A stretch of 64,000 nucleotides of DNA from Streptomyces sp. NBC_01283 (lineage in GTDB: Bacteria; Actinomycetota; Actinomycetes; Streptomycetales; Streptomycetaceae), in contig NZ_CP108430.1 of the NCBI RefSeq assembly GCF_041435335.1, forward strand, positions 1,364,001 through 1,428,000. Direction: 5' to 3'. This document shows, piece by piece, positions 16,898 through 25,881 of the stretch. The position numbers were made by a program, and so were the translations under genes. Below the pieces are notes generated by a model. That model was not told the DNA's origin and did no database searches. It saw only the letters and a list, made by a program, of their open reading frames with translations. Each line of letters begins with the position of its first letter. The first letter of the stretch is position 1.

Positions 16898-18535
16898 TCA
16901 GGCGCTCTCGATGGACTTTTGGAACTCCCGCGCCATCTGCTCCAGGCCCTTGTTCCGCCACTCCGCCCAGAAGGGCTTCCACTCGCTCAGCTTCTTGCGG
17001 CCACTGACGATGTCGTTGACCAGGTCGTTCGCCTCCGTCGACATGCGGCCGTAGTGCTGGGTGTACGCGTCCGAGTAGTGGCCGACGACCGGGTTCTGGA
17101 CGGCGGTCTCGATGAGCTTCTGCTCGGCGGCGTAGAGGTCCTCGACGTCCTGGGCACGGTCGCTGCCCGGGAACGTCGAGGCGACCAGCGCGAACGGTGA
17201 GGTGGTTGCCGTGGTCAGCCCGCTGAAGAGGCCCTCGACCTGCTGCTTGCCCTGCTTCGAGCGCTCCGGGAAGCCGTGTTTGTCGTACGTGAAGTCCTCG
17301 CCCTCGGTGCCGAACTCGAGGAACTCGCGCTCGGTGGTCCCGAAGGGTGCGGCCAGGTAGTTGAGGACGCCGAGCAGCATGCGCACACGCTTCTCGTCGC
17401 CCTTCTTGATGGCCGTGTAGCCGATCGTGCCGAGGTGGTAGTGGTGGTTCGGCTTGTTGCCGCCCGCGCCGAACGGGATCAGGATCTCGGCTGCCAGGCC
17501 GGGGTCCTGGACCCGGATGTCCTTGCGGGCGTTGAACGGGTTGGCGAAGACGACCGCGCCGATCGACCCCTGCGCCAGCTTGGTGTTCGCGTCCGCCATC
17601 TTGGGGTTGCCGGGGTAGAAGACGCCGGCCTTCTTCAGCTTGAGGACGAAGTTCAGGGCCTCGGTGTACTCGTCGGTCTCCTGGAACCAGGTGAGCGAAC
17701 CATCCTTGTTCTTGCGCCACTTGTTGGGGGCGCCGAAACACTGGCTCAGCACACTGGCCGCGTTGACGTAGATCGGCTCAAGGGCCCAGACCTTGCCGCC
17801 CGTGACCTCCTTGCACTTGGCGAGGAACTCCTCTGGGCTGCTCGCCGAGAAGCCGTCCGCCTTCTCCCAGATCCTGGGGTTGCCGCCGTAGACCTGCCCG
17901 AGGGCCGGGTACGGGCTGGGCGCGCCCCAGATCTTGCCGTTGACCACCGCGGTCTTCCAGTGGGCGGGGGTCATCGCGGCGAGGTTCGGATAGTCCTTCA
18001 CCGCGTCACCGGAGACGTACTCCGTGATGTCCGCGCACTTGGCCTCCAGGAGCTCGGCGACGTGCTGGATGCCCTGGTTCGGCGGTATCCACATCAGGTC
18101 GGGCAGATCGCCGCCCGCGATGACGGCGGAGAACTTCTCCTCGTAGCCGGGATCGGTGCCGAGGATCGCCTCCAGGTCGACGCCGAGTTCCTTGTTCACC
18201 TTCTTCCAGTGGGAGTTGGAGCCCGCGGGGGCCGGCGGCTGGGTCCAGATCTCGGTCAGCAGCGTGATCTTCGAGCCGTCGCCGGGCTTCTTCGGGACGC
18301 TGCGCACCAGGTCCTTGGGGTACGAGAGGAACCCCGCCGACAGGCCCTTCGCGTTCGGCGGCAGGTCGGGCTTGACCTTGGTGTAGGGGACGTACGAAGG
18401 CAGCCTCACCTTCGACGATGCCGCCTCGCCGGTCTTCTTCGCACCCGAGCCGCAGCCCGTCAGCGAAGTGGCCGCCGCGCCCGCGGCGACGGCGGTGGAG
18501 AGGCTCAGGAACGTGCGTCGGGACATGCCTGTCAT
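16898..18535 (-). CDS. extracellular sugar-binding lipoprotein of an ABC importer (LplA-like)
   Basis: 545-residue exported lipoprotein. N-terminus has a twin-arginine-like SRRTFLSLS and a lipobox (SLTGCG). The body is a cluster-type sugar-binding protein of the large LplA type, with features such as DLPDLMWIP and YPALGQVYGG. It would deliver an oligosaccharide to the two permeases encoded just upstream (49-base gap). Start at 18535 has a GGAGA site; ATG at 18526 is an alternative. Last gene of the operon. No ATPase gene is present, so the importer probably uses a shared ATPase such as MsiK. Confidence 0.9.
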   Translation of the reverse strand: MTGMSRRTFLSLSTAVAAGAAATSLTGCGSGAKKTGEAASSKVRLPSYVPYTKVKPDLPPNAKGLSAGFLSYPKDLVRSVPKKPGDGSKITLLTEIWTQPPAPAGSNSHWKKVNKELGVDLEAILGTDPGYEEKFSAVIAGGDLPDLMWIPPNQGIQHVAELLEAKCADITEYVSGDAVKDYPNLAAMTPAHWKTAVVNGKIWGAPSPYPALGQVYGGNPRIWEKADGFSASSPEEFLAKCKEVTGGKVWALEPIYVNAASVLSQCFGAPNKWRKNKDGSLTWFQETDEYTEALNFVLKLKKAGVFYPGNPKMADANTKLAQGSIGAVVFANPFNARKDIRVQDPGLAAEILIPFGAGGNKPNHHYHLGTIGYTAIKKGDEKRVRMLLGVLNYLAAPFGTTEREFLEFGTEGEDFTYDKHGFPERSKQGKQQVEGLFSGLTTATTSPFALVASTFPGSDRAQDVEDLYAAEQKLIETAVQNPVVGHYSDAYTQHYGRMSTEANDLVNDIVSGRKKLSEWKPFWAEWRNKGLEQMAREFQKSIESA

Positions 18536-18584
18536 GGGAATCTCCGCGAAAGGTGTCAGGGGGGTCTCGGAGGGGGAGGGAGGT

Positions 18585-19508
18585 TCAGCCCTTGATGGCG
18601 CCGGTGAGCACGCCCTTGGTGAAGTACTTCTGCAGGAAGGGGAAGAGCAGCAGGATCGGGATGAGCGCGATCATGACGACCGCCATGGAGATCGACTGCT
18701 GGGGCGGCATGTGGCTGACGCCGAGCTGGTCGCCCGAGATGGACTTGCCCTGGACGACGTAGGTGCGCAGAACAAGCTGGATGGGCCACTTGCCCGAGTC
18801 GTTCAGGTAGAGCATCGCGTTGAAGAAGGCGTTCCAGTACGTCACCGCGTAGAAGAGGCCGACGACGGCGACGACTCCCTTGGAGAGCGGCAGCACGATG
18901 CGGGTCAGGATCCGCCAGTCGCCCGCGCCGTCGATGCGCGCCGCCTGGTACAGCTCCTCGGGGATGTTCATGAAGAACGCCCGCAGAACGACGAGATTGA
19001 AGGCGTTGATCATGACGGGGAGGATCAACGACCAGTAGGAGTCGAGGAGTCCGAGCTCCTTGACCACCACGTACATCGGCACCATGCCCGGCACGAAGAG
19101 CAGCGTGAAGAGCACCATCAGGAGGATCGGCTTGCTCCCGGGGACGCCGCGCTTGCTGAGGCCGTAGGCGAGCGCGATCGTCGTCAGGAGCGAGAGTGCC
19201 GTGCCGGCGAGCGTGATCAGGACGCTGACCACGACGGCGCGGGAGACGATGCCGCCGGAGAGGATCGTGCGGTACGCCTCCAGGGTCGGGTCCGTGGGGA
19301 AGAGGACGAAGCCGCCCGCCTCGGTGATCTCCTCGCGGGAAGCGAGGCTGGTGGAGAGGACCGTGAGGAAGGGCAGGATCATCACGGCGCAGATGACGGT
19401 GATGACGACGGCCTTGGCGGTCGAGCCGATCTTCGTCGGCGGCTCTTCCCAGGCGGGCCGCTCCTCGCGGGGCCGCGGCGATCGCAGGGGGAATCCGAAG
19501 CTGCTCAT
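18585..19508 (-). CDS. carbohydrate ABC transporter permease (LplC/MalG-like)
   Basis: 307-residue inner-membrane protein with six predicted segments. The EAA loop that contacts the ATPase is visible as YQAARIDGAGDWRILTRIVLP, and it ends in the typical KYFTKGVLTGAIKG. Its start overlaps the stop of the partner permease in an ATGA (19505-19508), so the two are coupled. It forms the transmembrane channel with that partner for the sugar delivered by the LplA-like binding protein. Confidence 0.92.
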   Translation of the reverse strand: MSSFGFPLRSPRPREERPAWEEPPTKIGSTAKAVVITVICAVMILPFLTVLSTSLASREEITEAGGFVLFPTDPTLEAYRTILSGGIVSRAVVVSVLITLAGTALSLLTTIALAYGLSKRGVPGSKPILLMVLFTLLFVPGMVPMYVVVKELGLLDSYWSLILPVMINAFNLVVLRAFFMNIPEELYQAARIDGAGDWRILTRIVLPLSKGVVAVVGLFYAVTYWNAFFNAMLYLNDSGKWPIQLVLRTYVVQGKSISGDQLGVSHMPPQQSISMAVVMIALIPILLLFPFLQKYFTKGVLTGAIKG

Positions 19509-20506
19509 TTGCTGTACACCCCGTGCTCTCCGAAGGCGTGGGCGACCTTGTTGGCGCCGTAGATCATCAGGGCCCCGATGACGCCCTTGACCAGGCCCGC
19601 GGCGGCGCCGACGCCCCAGTCGCCGTAGACGACGCCGTGGTAGTAGATGTAGGTGTCGAGGACTTCCGAGGCGCGGGCGCCGACCGCGTCGCGCTGGAGC
19701 AGGAACTGCTCGAAGCCCACGGACAGGACGTCACCGAGGCGGAGCACGAGCAGCATGATCGTGACGCCGCGCACGGCGGGCAGGGTCACGTGCCACATGC
19801 GGCGCCGGCGTCCGGCTCCGTCGACGGCCGCCGATTCGTACAGGCTCTGGTCGACGCTCGCGAGCGCCGCCAGGTAAATGATCATGCCCCAGCCGATGTC
19901 CTTCCAGATGACCTGCCCGGTGATGAGGAGGGAGAAGGTGCTGGGGTCGGTCATCACGTCCAGGGCGGACATGCCGTGGTCGCGCAGGTAGTTGCTGAAC
20001 AGGCCCGCGCCGCCGAGGACCTGCTGGAAGAGGGCGACGACCAGGACCCAGGAGATGAAGTGCGGCAGATAGACGACGCTCTGCACGAACTTCTTGATGC
20101 GCGGGCTGACCAGGCTGTTGATGAGCAGGGCGAGGGCGAGCGGTGCCGGGAAGAAGAAGATCAGCTGGAGCGCGGCGAAGGCGAGGGTGTTGCGGACCGC
20201 TTCCCAGAACGCCGGGTCGGCGAAGAGCTCCTGGAAGTTGGCGAGGCCCACCAGGGGGCTGTCCTTGAAGCCGATGAAGGGCTGGTAGTCCTGGAAGGCG
20301 ATGACGTTGCCGAGCATCGGCAGATAGAAGAACAGCAGGAAGAACAGCAGGCCAGGGGCCATGAGGGCCAGCATCACCCAGTTGTTCCGCAGTCGGACGC
20401 GGAGCGGGACGCGGCGGTGGCGCGGCGGGTTCGGGGACTTCGGATCCGACACGGACGGTGGCGGCGACGCGGCGCGTGGCCTGCGTTGCGTTGCTGGGGA
20501 TGTCAC
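19505..20506 (-). CDS. sugar ABC transporter permease (LplB/MalF-like)
   Basis: Inner-membrane protein of about 333 residues. Hydrophilic N-terminus, then six hydrophobic segments starting at about residue 40 (WVMLALMAPGLLFFLLFF). EAA loop: YESAAVDGAGRRRRMWHVTLP. The GTG at 20506 is chosen because AGGGAG precedes it at good spacing; another GTG at 20530 in the same frame lacks one. First transporter gene after the ROK regulator, 153 bases downstream of it on the same strand. Confidence 0.9.
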   Translation of the reverse strand: MTSPATQRRPRAASPPPSVSDPKSPNPPRHRRVPLRVRLRNNWVMLALMAPGLLFFLLFFYLPMLGNVIAFQDYQPFIGFKDSPLVGLANFQELFADPAFWEAVRNTLAFAALQLIFFFPAPLALALLINSLVSPRIKKFVQSVVYLPHFISWVLVVALFQQVLGGAGLFSNYLRDHGMSALDVMTDPSTFSLLITGQVIWKDIGWGMIIYLAALASVDQSLYESAAVDGAGRRRRMWHVTLPAVRGVTIMLLVLRLGDVLSVGFEQFLLQRDAVGARASEVLDTYIYYHGVVYGDWGVGAAAGLVKGVIGALMIYGANKVAHAFGEHGVYSK

Positions 20507-20658
20507 ACGTACTCCCTGGCCTGGCGGCACGACGGAACAGAAAAATGGCAGCCGACAGCCGGGACGGCCGTCGAGAGCCGGCCAATTAAGAAGCCAACTT
20601 GCCGAAAGAGAGCCACATCATCGAAGCGTGACTCCCGCCCGTCAACCACCTGCCGGTC

Positions 20659-21846
20659 CTAGAGAGTTGGACTTTTCTCCGCGGCGTGGTCGATGTGCTC
20701 CAGTGCGAGACGAGCTGCCCCGATTGCGGTGGATTCCTCGCCGAGTACGGAGGTTTGGACCGTCGGCCGGTAGGGGCAGAGCGCGCCGAGCCGTGCCTCG
20801 AACGGCTCGCTCAGCAGGGCGCCCGCACGGGAGATGCCGCCGCCGAGCACGACGGACCGCGGGTCGAGTACGGCAACGTGGCGGGCCAGGCTGTCGGCCA
20901 GCGCCTCGGCGAAGGCACGCAGGGTGTACCGGGCCCCGCCGTCGCCCGCCGCCGCCGCGGTCACCACCGCGCGGGCGGCGTTCTCCCGCGTGGGCCTGTC
21001 CGCGCCCTCGTGCCCCGCGAACCAGTCCAGAAGCCGCTGGTAGCACCGCTCCCAGCCGTCCCCGGCGACCATCTCCCCCGCCGCGCCACGGTGTCCGCGG
21101 TGCAGCTCGCCGCGGAGCCACAGGCCGATGCCGAGCCGGTTGCCGACGTACAGGTACACGCAGTCGCCCGTGCCCACCGACACTCCCCCGGTGCACTCGG
21201 CGAGGGTCGCGAGCTGGATGTCGTTGCCCACGACGACGGGGCCGTGACCCGGGTCGGCGAGTTCGCGGGTGAGGTCCAGGCCCGTCCACTGGGGCAGCGA
21301 GTCGCTCTCCACGACCCGGCCCGCGGCATCCACCATGCCGCTGGTGCCGACGCCGGTCGCCAGCGGGCGCACGTGCGCCGCCGCGGGCTGGGCCAGACAG
21401 CCCGCGATCGCCTCGCGGACGGCGTCGAGGCGCCGGTCCGCCGGGAGTTCGGGCGTGACGGCGACCCGCTGGGTTGCCACGGTGCGGCCCAGCAGGTCGG
21501 CGGCGTGCACCAGGATCTTGTGCGCGCCGATGTCCACGCCGAGGACATGGGCGGCCTCGGCGCGGAAGCGGAACCTGCGGGCGGGCCTGCCCACGCTGCC
21601 GCTGCCCGGCGTCAGCTCCACCAGGCGGCCCTCGCGCAGGAGCTGGGCCGTGAGGTCCTGGGCCGTGGGCCTCGACACCCCGATGAGGGAGGCGAGTTCG
21701 GGCACGGTGATCTCGTCCCGCTCGCGCAGCACCCGCAGGGCGGCGGCCGCGTTGAGGCGGCGCAGCAGCGACGGGTCACCGCTCATGGCACCCGTGGTGC
21801 TCAGGGCGCCCGCGGCACTCGTGGGGCTCATGGGTTCCTTCTTCAT
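20659..21846 (-). CDS. ROK-family transcriptional regulator
   Basis: About 395 residues: an N-terminal winged helix-turn-helix (about 30-85, with ITVPELASLIGVSRPTAQDL) and a C-terminal ROK sugar-kinase-like domain with the phosphate loop GVDIGAHKI and GDCVYLYVGNRLGIGL. The zinc-site motif normally found as a Cys-rich segment is weak (GHRGAAGEMVAGDGWERCYQ has a single Cys), so metal binding is doubtful. It should repress the flanking genes until a sugar binds. Two good starts exist: 21846 and 21831, the latter with an AGAAGGA ribosome site. It is divergent from the glycoside-hydrolase-like gene and upstream of the ABC genes, the usual position for their local regulator. Confidence 0.88.
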   Translation of the reverse strand: MKKEPMSPTSAAGALSTTGAMSGDPSLLRRLNAAAALRVLRERDEITVPELASLIGVSRPTAQDLTAQLLREGRLVELTPGSGSVGRPARRFRFRAEAAHVLGVDIGAHKILVHAADLLGRTVATQRVAVTPELPADRRLDAVREAIAGCLAQPAAAHVRPLATGVGTSGMVDAAGRVVESDSLPQWTGLDLTRELADPGHGPVVVGNDIQLATLAECTGGVSVGTGDCVYLYVGNRLGIGLWLRGELHRGHRGAAGEMVAGDGWERCYQRLLDWFAGHEGADRPTRENAARAVVTAAAAGDGGARYTLRAFAEALADSLARHVAVLDPRSVVLGGGISRAGALLSEPFEARLGALCPYRPTVQTSVLGEESTAIGAARLALEHIDHAAEKSPTL

Positions 21847-21927
21847 GGACTCCGCTCCCGGTCTCCGCGATTCAAGGCGTCCCCCTTGACAGCGCGGTCG
21901 GTTGATCTCCAGGGTGACCCGGAGCGA

Positions 21928-21950
21928 TTGAGAAACTTACCTAATAAATA
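21928..21950. promoter_or_regulatory. AT-rich patch in ROK / hydrolase divergent region, possible operator
   Basis: A conspicuous AT-rich block (around AAACTTACCTAATAAATA) in an otherwise GC-rich sequence, between the divergent ROK gene and the 973-residue hydrolase gene. It does not form a clean palindrome. Position and base composition suggest a promoter or operator, no more. Confidence 0.35.
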
Positions 21951-21970
21951 GCGCCCTTGGGGGAGCACAG

Positions 21971-24892
21971 ATGGGTGAGACTGGTCATCCGGAGCTGGCT
22001 TGCGGGATCGGCTCCTGGGACAGCGACGTCTACGGTAACCACCGGCTTCTCGTGCGCGCCGAAGCCTCCGACACCGCGGCACCCGCCGTGGCGGCCGAAC
22101 TTCCGTGGCGGCGCCAGGACCCGGCCCCCGCGGCGGTGGACGTGATCGTGGTCGGGCCCTCCGGGGAACGTGTGCGCAACACCGTCGCCGTGCAGGTCAC
22201 CGGCGAGGTGGGGCGCATCGCCTTCGAGCCGGTGGACGGCCCGGGCACCTACGCCGTGCACTACCTCCCGTACGCGCACACGGGCAAGCCCTACTATCCG
22301 CAGGCCGCCTACCGGCCTCCGACACGCACGGCGGACCCTGGCTGGGTCCACCGCTGCGGCCTGCACGACGACTCCGGATGGGACAAGCTGCCGCGCGCCG
22401 AGGCCTTCGGCTACGAGGCTGCGAGCGCGGTCGACTCCTTCGCGCCGCTCGGCTTCGCGGCCACCGAGGACGAGTGCGCCCGCCTCCGGCAGGAGCACGG
22501 CGACGCCCGGCTCCTGCTCTTCGGCGAGGACCGCGCCCATCCGCTCGGCCGCTACCAACGGCTGCCCGCGCGCTGGGCGCTGGCCACTCCCTTCGCGCCG
22601 CTCGACGTCACGGCGGACCGCGGGGAGTTCCTCGCGGTGCAGGTCGGCGTGTACGCGCTCCAGGAGCTGACGGACGTGCGTGCCGAGATCCGCGGGCTGC
22701 CCTTCTCCGCCCGGTGCGTCAGCACGGGCGGCACCGATGCGCGCGGCCGGACCTTCGAACGGCGCGTCACGGTCGGCGAGGGGCGCGCGGGATCGCTCTG
22801 GTTCGGCGTGGACGTACCCGAGGACACCCGGCCCGGCCGGTACGAAGGGGAGGTCGCCGTCCACGCGACCGGTGTCCCGGAGCAGGTGCTGCCGCTGCGC
22901 CTGACCGTCGGCCCCGGCCTCGTCCGCGACGGCGGTGCCGGTGAACCATGGCGGCTCTCGCGGCTCGGATGGCTGGACTCGACGCTCGCGCAGGACGACG
23001 AGCCGGTCGCGCCGTTCACCCCGGTCGAGGCGGTCACCACGGCCGGCGGTCAGCGGCTGACGCTGCTCGGCCGCACGGTCGAGCTCGGCCCGCAGGGACT
23101 CCCCCGGCGGCTGGTCTCCACCTTCACACCGACCGTCACGCGCGCCGACGGACCGCCGCGCGACCTGCTCGCCGCACCCGTCACCATGGACCTCGGCCGC
23201 CCCCTGGAGCACGGGCCGCTCAGCCTGGACCGGCCGGGACCGGCGCGGGTGTGCTGGTCGGCACGGGCCGCCGGGCAGGACGTACTCCTGCGCACCGAGG
23301 GTGAGTTGGAGGCCGACGGCTTCCTCGTGATCCGCGCCACCGTCGAGGCCACCGCCGACACCCAACTCGACGTGACACTGGAGGTGCCGGTCCACGAGGA
23401 GATCGCCCGGTACGCGATGGGGCTCGGCCTGACCGGCCGGGCGTGCCCGGCGGCGTACGACTGGGAGTGGGACACGCCCACCCGCAACCAGGACGCGTTC
23501 TGGCTCGGCGACCCGGCGGCGGGACTCCAGCTCAGCCTCCGTGACGAGCACTACGCACGGCCGCTCAACACCAACTACTACCGCGAGAAGCCCCTGCGCA
23601 CCCCCCGCTCCTGGGCGGGCGACGGGGCGGGCGGGGTGCGGCTGCGCACGAGCGAGGGGGTGCGCCGCCTCACCGCCTTCAGCGGGCCGCTCGTGCTGCG
23701 CGCGGGCGAGATCCGGTGTTTCGAATTCCGGCTGCTCCTGACCCCGTTCAAGCCGCTCGACCCGGCACGGCAGCTCTCCGAGCGCTACTACCACGCGTAC
23801 GCGTCACCGCCGGAGATCGCCGAGTACGGCGCGAACGTCGCCAATCTGCACCACGCCACGCCGCCCAATCCGTACATCAACGACCCGCTCCTGGGCGCGG
23901 ACGCCCTGCGCTCCTACACCGAGGAGGCGCACCGGCTCGGGATCCAGGTCAAGGTGTATGACACCGTGCGCGAACTGACGCGCCACACACCGGAGTTGCC
24001 GGTGCTCGCGTCGCTGGGCGACGAGATCTTCGCGCCCGGTCCCGGCGGCGGGCACGCGTGGCTGCGCGAGCATCTTGGCGGGGACTACGTGCCCGGGTGG
24101 GTGGCGCCCGACGTGGGGGACGTCGCGGTCGTCACGTGCGGCGACTCGCGGTGGCACAACTCCTATGTGAACGGGATCGAGCGGCTGCGCAGGGTCGTGG
24201 GCGTCGACGGGCTCTACCTCGACGACGTCGCGTACGACCGGACGACCATGAAGCGGGTCCGGAAGGTGCTCTCCGCGTCCGGCGAGACGCCGCCCCTGGT
24301 CGACCTGCACTCCTGCAACCAGTTCCGCGAGCCGGACGGCTTCGCGTCGAGCGCGAACCTGTACGCGGAACTGCTGCCCTATGTCGACCGGCTCTGGCTG
24401 GGCGAGCTCTTCGACTACGACGGCGCGGACGGGTCCGCCGGAGCCGACCCCGCGTACTGGCTCGTGGAGATCTCGGGCATCCCCTTCGGCCTGATGGGCG
24501 AGATGCTGGAGGGCGGCGGCAATCCCTGGCGCGGACTCGTCTTCGGGATGACCGCGCGGGCACCCATGACGGACGTACGGCCCTTGTGGCGGGCCTTCGA
24601 CCGACTCCGGCTCCCGGAGGCGGAGATGACGGGGTGGTGGGCCACCGGCACGCCGCCGGTGCGGACCGGGCGGGACGACGTCCTCGCCACCACGTGGGAG
24701 GGGCCCGGCGGGACCGTGACGGCGCTCGCCTCGTGGGCCCCCGAAGCGGTGGACGTGGTCCTCTCCTCGGAGAGCGGGCCCCTCGCCGCGTACGCTCCCG
24801 CGATCGAGGGGTTCCAGCCGGAGCGGACGTTCGCCGCGGGTGAGGCGATGCGGGTGGAGCCGGGGCGGGGGTGGCTGGTGCGGATCGGCTGA
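21971..24892 (+). CDS. large glycoside-hydrolase-like protein, DUF6067 (GH123-like)
   Basis: 973-residue protein without signal peptide, so cytoplasmic. The N-terminal two thirds look like beta-sandwich domains; the C-terminal part (from about residue 600) is a TIM-barrel-like region with VANLHHATPPNPYINDP, GIQVKVYDTVREL, VDGLYLDDVAYDRTTMKR and GIPFGLMGEMLEGGGNPWRG. These resemble the DUF6067 / GH123-related family as I recall it. Acidic residues in YLDDVAYDR and the DLHSCNQF and WLGELFDYD segments are candidates for catalysis. The ATG at 21971 has a GGGGGAG site. Divergent from the ROK regulator and beside its importer, so it probably processes the imported sugar. Family assignment is by remembered pattern, not a search. 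Confidence 0.75.
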   Translation: MGETGHPELACGIGSWDSDVYGNHRLLVRAEASDTAAPAVAAELPWRRQDPAPAAVDVIVVGPSGERVRNTVAVQVTGEVGRIAFEPVDGPGTYAVHYLPYAHTGKPYYPQAAYRPPTRTADPGWVHRCGLHDDSGWDKLPRAEAFGYEAASAVDSFAPLGFAATEDECARLRQEHGDARLLLFGEDRAHPLGRYQRLPARWALATPFAPLDVTADRGEFLAVQVGVYALQELTDVRAEIRGLPFSARCVSTGGTDARGRTFERRVTVGEGRAGSLWFGVDVPEDTRPGRYEGEVAVHATGVPEQVLPLRLTVGPGLVRDGGAGEPWRLSRLGWLDSTLAQDDEPVAPFTPVEAVTTAGGQRLTLLGRTVELGPQGLPRRLVSTFTPTVTRADGPPRDLLAAPVTMDLGRPLEHGPLSLDRPGPARVCWSARAAGQDVLLRTEGELEADGFLVIRATVEATADTQLDVTLEVPVHEEIARYAMGLGLTGRACPAAYDWEWDTPTRNQDAFWLGDPAAGLQLSLRDEHYARPLNTNYYREKPLRTPRSWAGDGAGGVRLRTSEGVRRLTAFSGPLVLRAGEIRCFEFRLLLTPFKPLDPARQLSERYYHAYASPPEIAEYGANVANLHHATPPNPYINDPLLGADALRSYTEEAHRLGIQVKVYDTVRELTRHTPELPVLASLGDEIFAPGPGGGHAWLREHLGGDYVPGWVAPDVGDVAVVTCGDSRWHNSYVNGIERLRRVVGVDGLYLDDVAYDRTTMKRVRKVLSASGETPPLVDLHSCNQFREPDGFASSANLYAELLPYVDRLWLGELFDYDGADGSAGADPAYWLVEISGIPFGLMGEMLEGGGNPWRGLVFGMTARAPMTDVRPLWRAFDRLRLPEAEMTGWWATGTPPVRTGRDDVLATTWEGPGGTVTALASWAPEAVDVVLSSESGPLAAYAPAIEGFQPERTFAAGEAMRVEPGRGWLVRIG

Positions 24893-24900
24893 GGCGCGCC

Positions 24901-24941
24901 TTCCGGTGGGGGCGGCCGAGGTGCGGCCGGCCCCACCGGAA
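24901..24941. terminator. 18-bp hairpin, bidirectional terminator
   Basis: Bases 24901-24918 pair with 24924-24941 with one mismatch and a 5-base loop. It lies between the convergent ends of the hydrolase gene and the ECF sigma gene. Confidence 0.85.
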
Positions 24942-24945
24942 CGGT

Positions 24946-25881
24946 TCAGCCCTGCCGGCCGGTCCGTGGCCTGCGGGCCTCGCCCGCCTCCCGCTTGAGC
25001 GCCCAGGCGTCCGCCACCGGGCCCACGTGGGCGAGCTTGTCGGGGTTGAGCACCGAGCGGATCGTCTGGATCTGCCCGTCCAGGAACTCCAGGACCAAGG
25101 TGCTGACGACCTTGCCTTCCCGGTCCCGGAAGATCGCGCCGGGCTGGCCGTTGATCCGGCGCGGCTCCACCACCACGCCGATGCTGAGGAACTGCGGGGC
25201 GAGCGCGGCGAACACCCGGGCCACGTTCGCGGCGCCGATGATGCTCTGGGCGAACTGCGGTGCCTTGCCGCCGCCGTCCCCGACCATGGTGACGTCGGCG
25301 GCCAGGAGCTCCTGCAGCCCGTCGACGTCGCCTTCCCTGAACGCGCCGAAGAAGCGGTCGGCGAGTTCCTCCCGATCCCTGCGGTCGGCCTCGAACCGGG
25401 GCCGACCCGCGTCCATGTGCCGCCGCGCCCGCACGGCGAGCTGGCGGCACGCCGACTCCGAGCGCTCCACGGACGACGCGATCTCCGGGAAGCCGAACCC
25501 GAACACCTCCCGCAGCACGAACACCGCGCGCTCCAGCGGGGTCAGCCGTTCGAGCAGCACCAGTGCCGCCATCGACAGCGAATCGGCGAGCTCCGCCGAA
25601 CGCTCCGGGTCCTGGTAGGGGTCGGTCAGGAGCGGCTCGGGGAACCACGGCCCGACATACGCCTCCCGCCGGACGCGGGCCGAGCGCAGCACGTCGATCG
25701 AGACCCGGGTGACCACCGCCGACAGGAAGGCCTTGGTCGACCGGGGCTCCGTCGGGGAGGCCTCCCAGCGCAGCCAGCTCTCCTGCACCGCGTCCTCCGC
25801 CTCGCTCACGCTGCCGAGGATCCGGTAGGCGATCGCGAACAGCAGGGGCCGCAGCTCCTCGAATTCCTCGGTCCGGTTCAC
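24946..25881 (-). CDS. ECF41-group (SigJ-like) RNA polymerase sigma factor
   Basis: 311 residues. Sigma region 2 (FEELRPLLFAIAYRILGSVSEAEDAVQESWLRW), a linker with the group's W-x-P-E-P motif (WFPEP), region 4 (LTPLERAVFVLREVFGFGFPEIA) and a C-terminal SnoaL-like domain of about 130 residues carrying DGGGK and NPDKL. These motifs define ECF41 sigma factors, where the fused domain replaces an anti-sigma factor. The GTG start at 25881 overlaps the stop of the upstream epimerase gene in a GTGA, giving a coupled pair. ECF41 genes are known to sit next to carboxymuconolactone decarboxylases, oxidoreductases or epimerases, as here. The promoter at 26884-26911 fits autoregulation. Much longer in-frame starts would read through the epimerase gene and are rejected. 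Confidence 0.93.
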   Translation of the reverse strand: MNRTEEFEELRPLLFAIAYRILGSVSEAEDAVQESWLRWEASPTEPRSTKAFLSAVVTRVSIDVLRSARVRREAYVGPWFPEPLLTDPYQDPERSAELADSLSMAALVLLERLTPLERAVFVLREVFGFGFPEIASSVERSESACRQLAVRARRHMDAGRPRFEADRRDREELADRFFGAFREGDVDGLQELLAADVTMVGDGGGKAPQFAQSIIGAANVARVFAALAPQFLSIGVVVEPRRINGQPGAIFRDREGKVVSTLVLEFLDGQIQTIRSVLNPDKLAHVGPVADAWALKREAGEARRPRTGRQG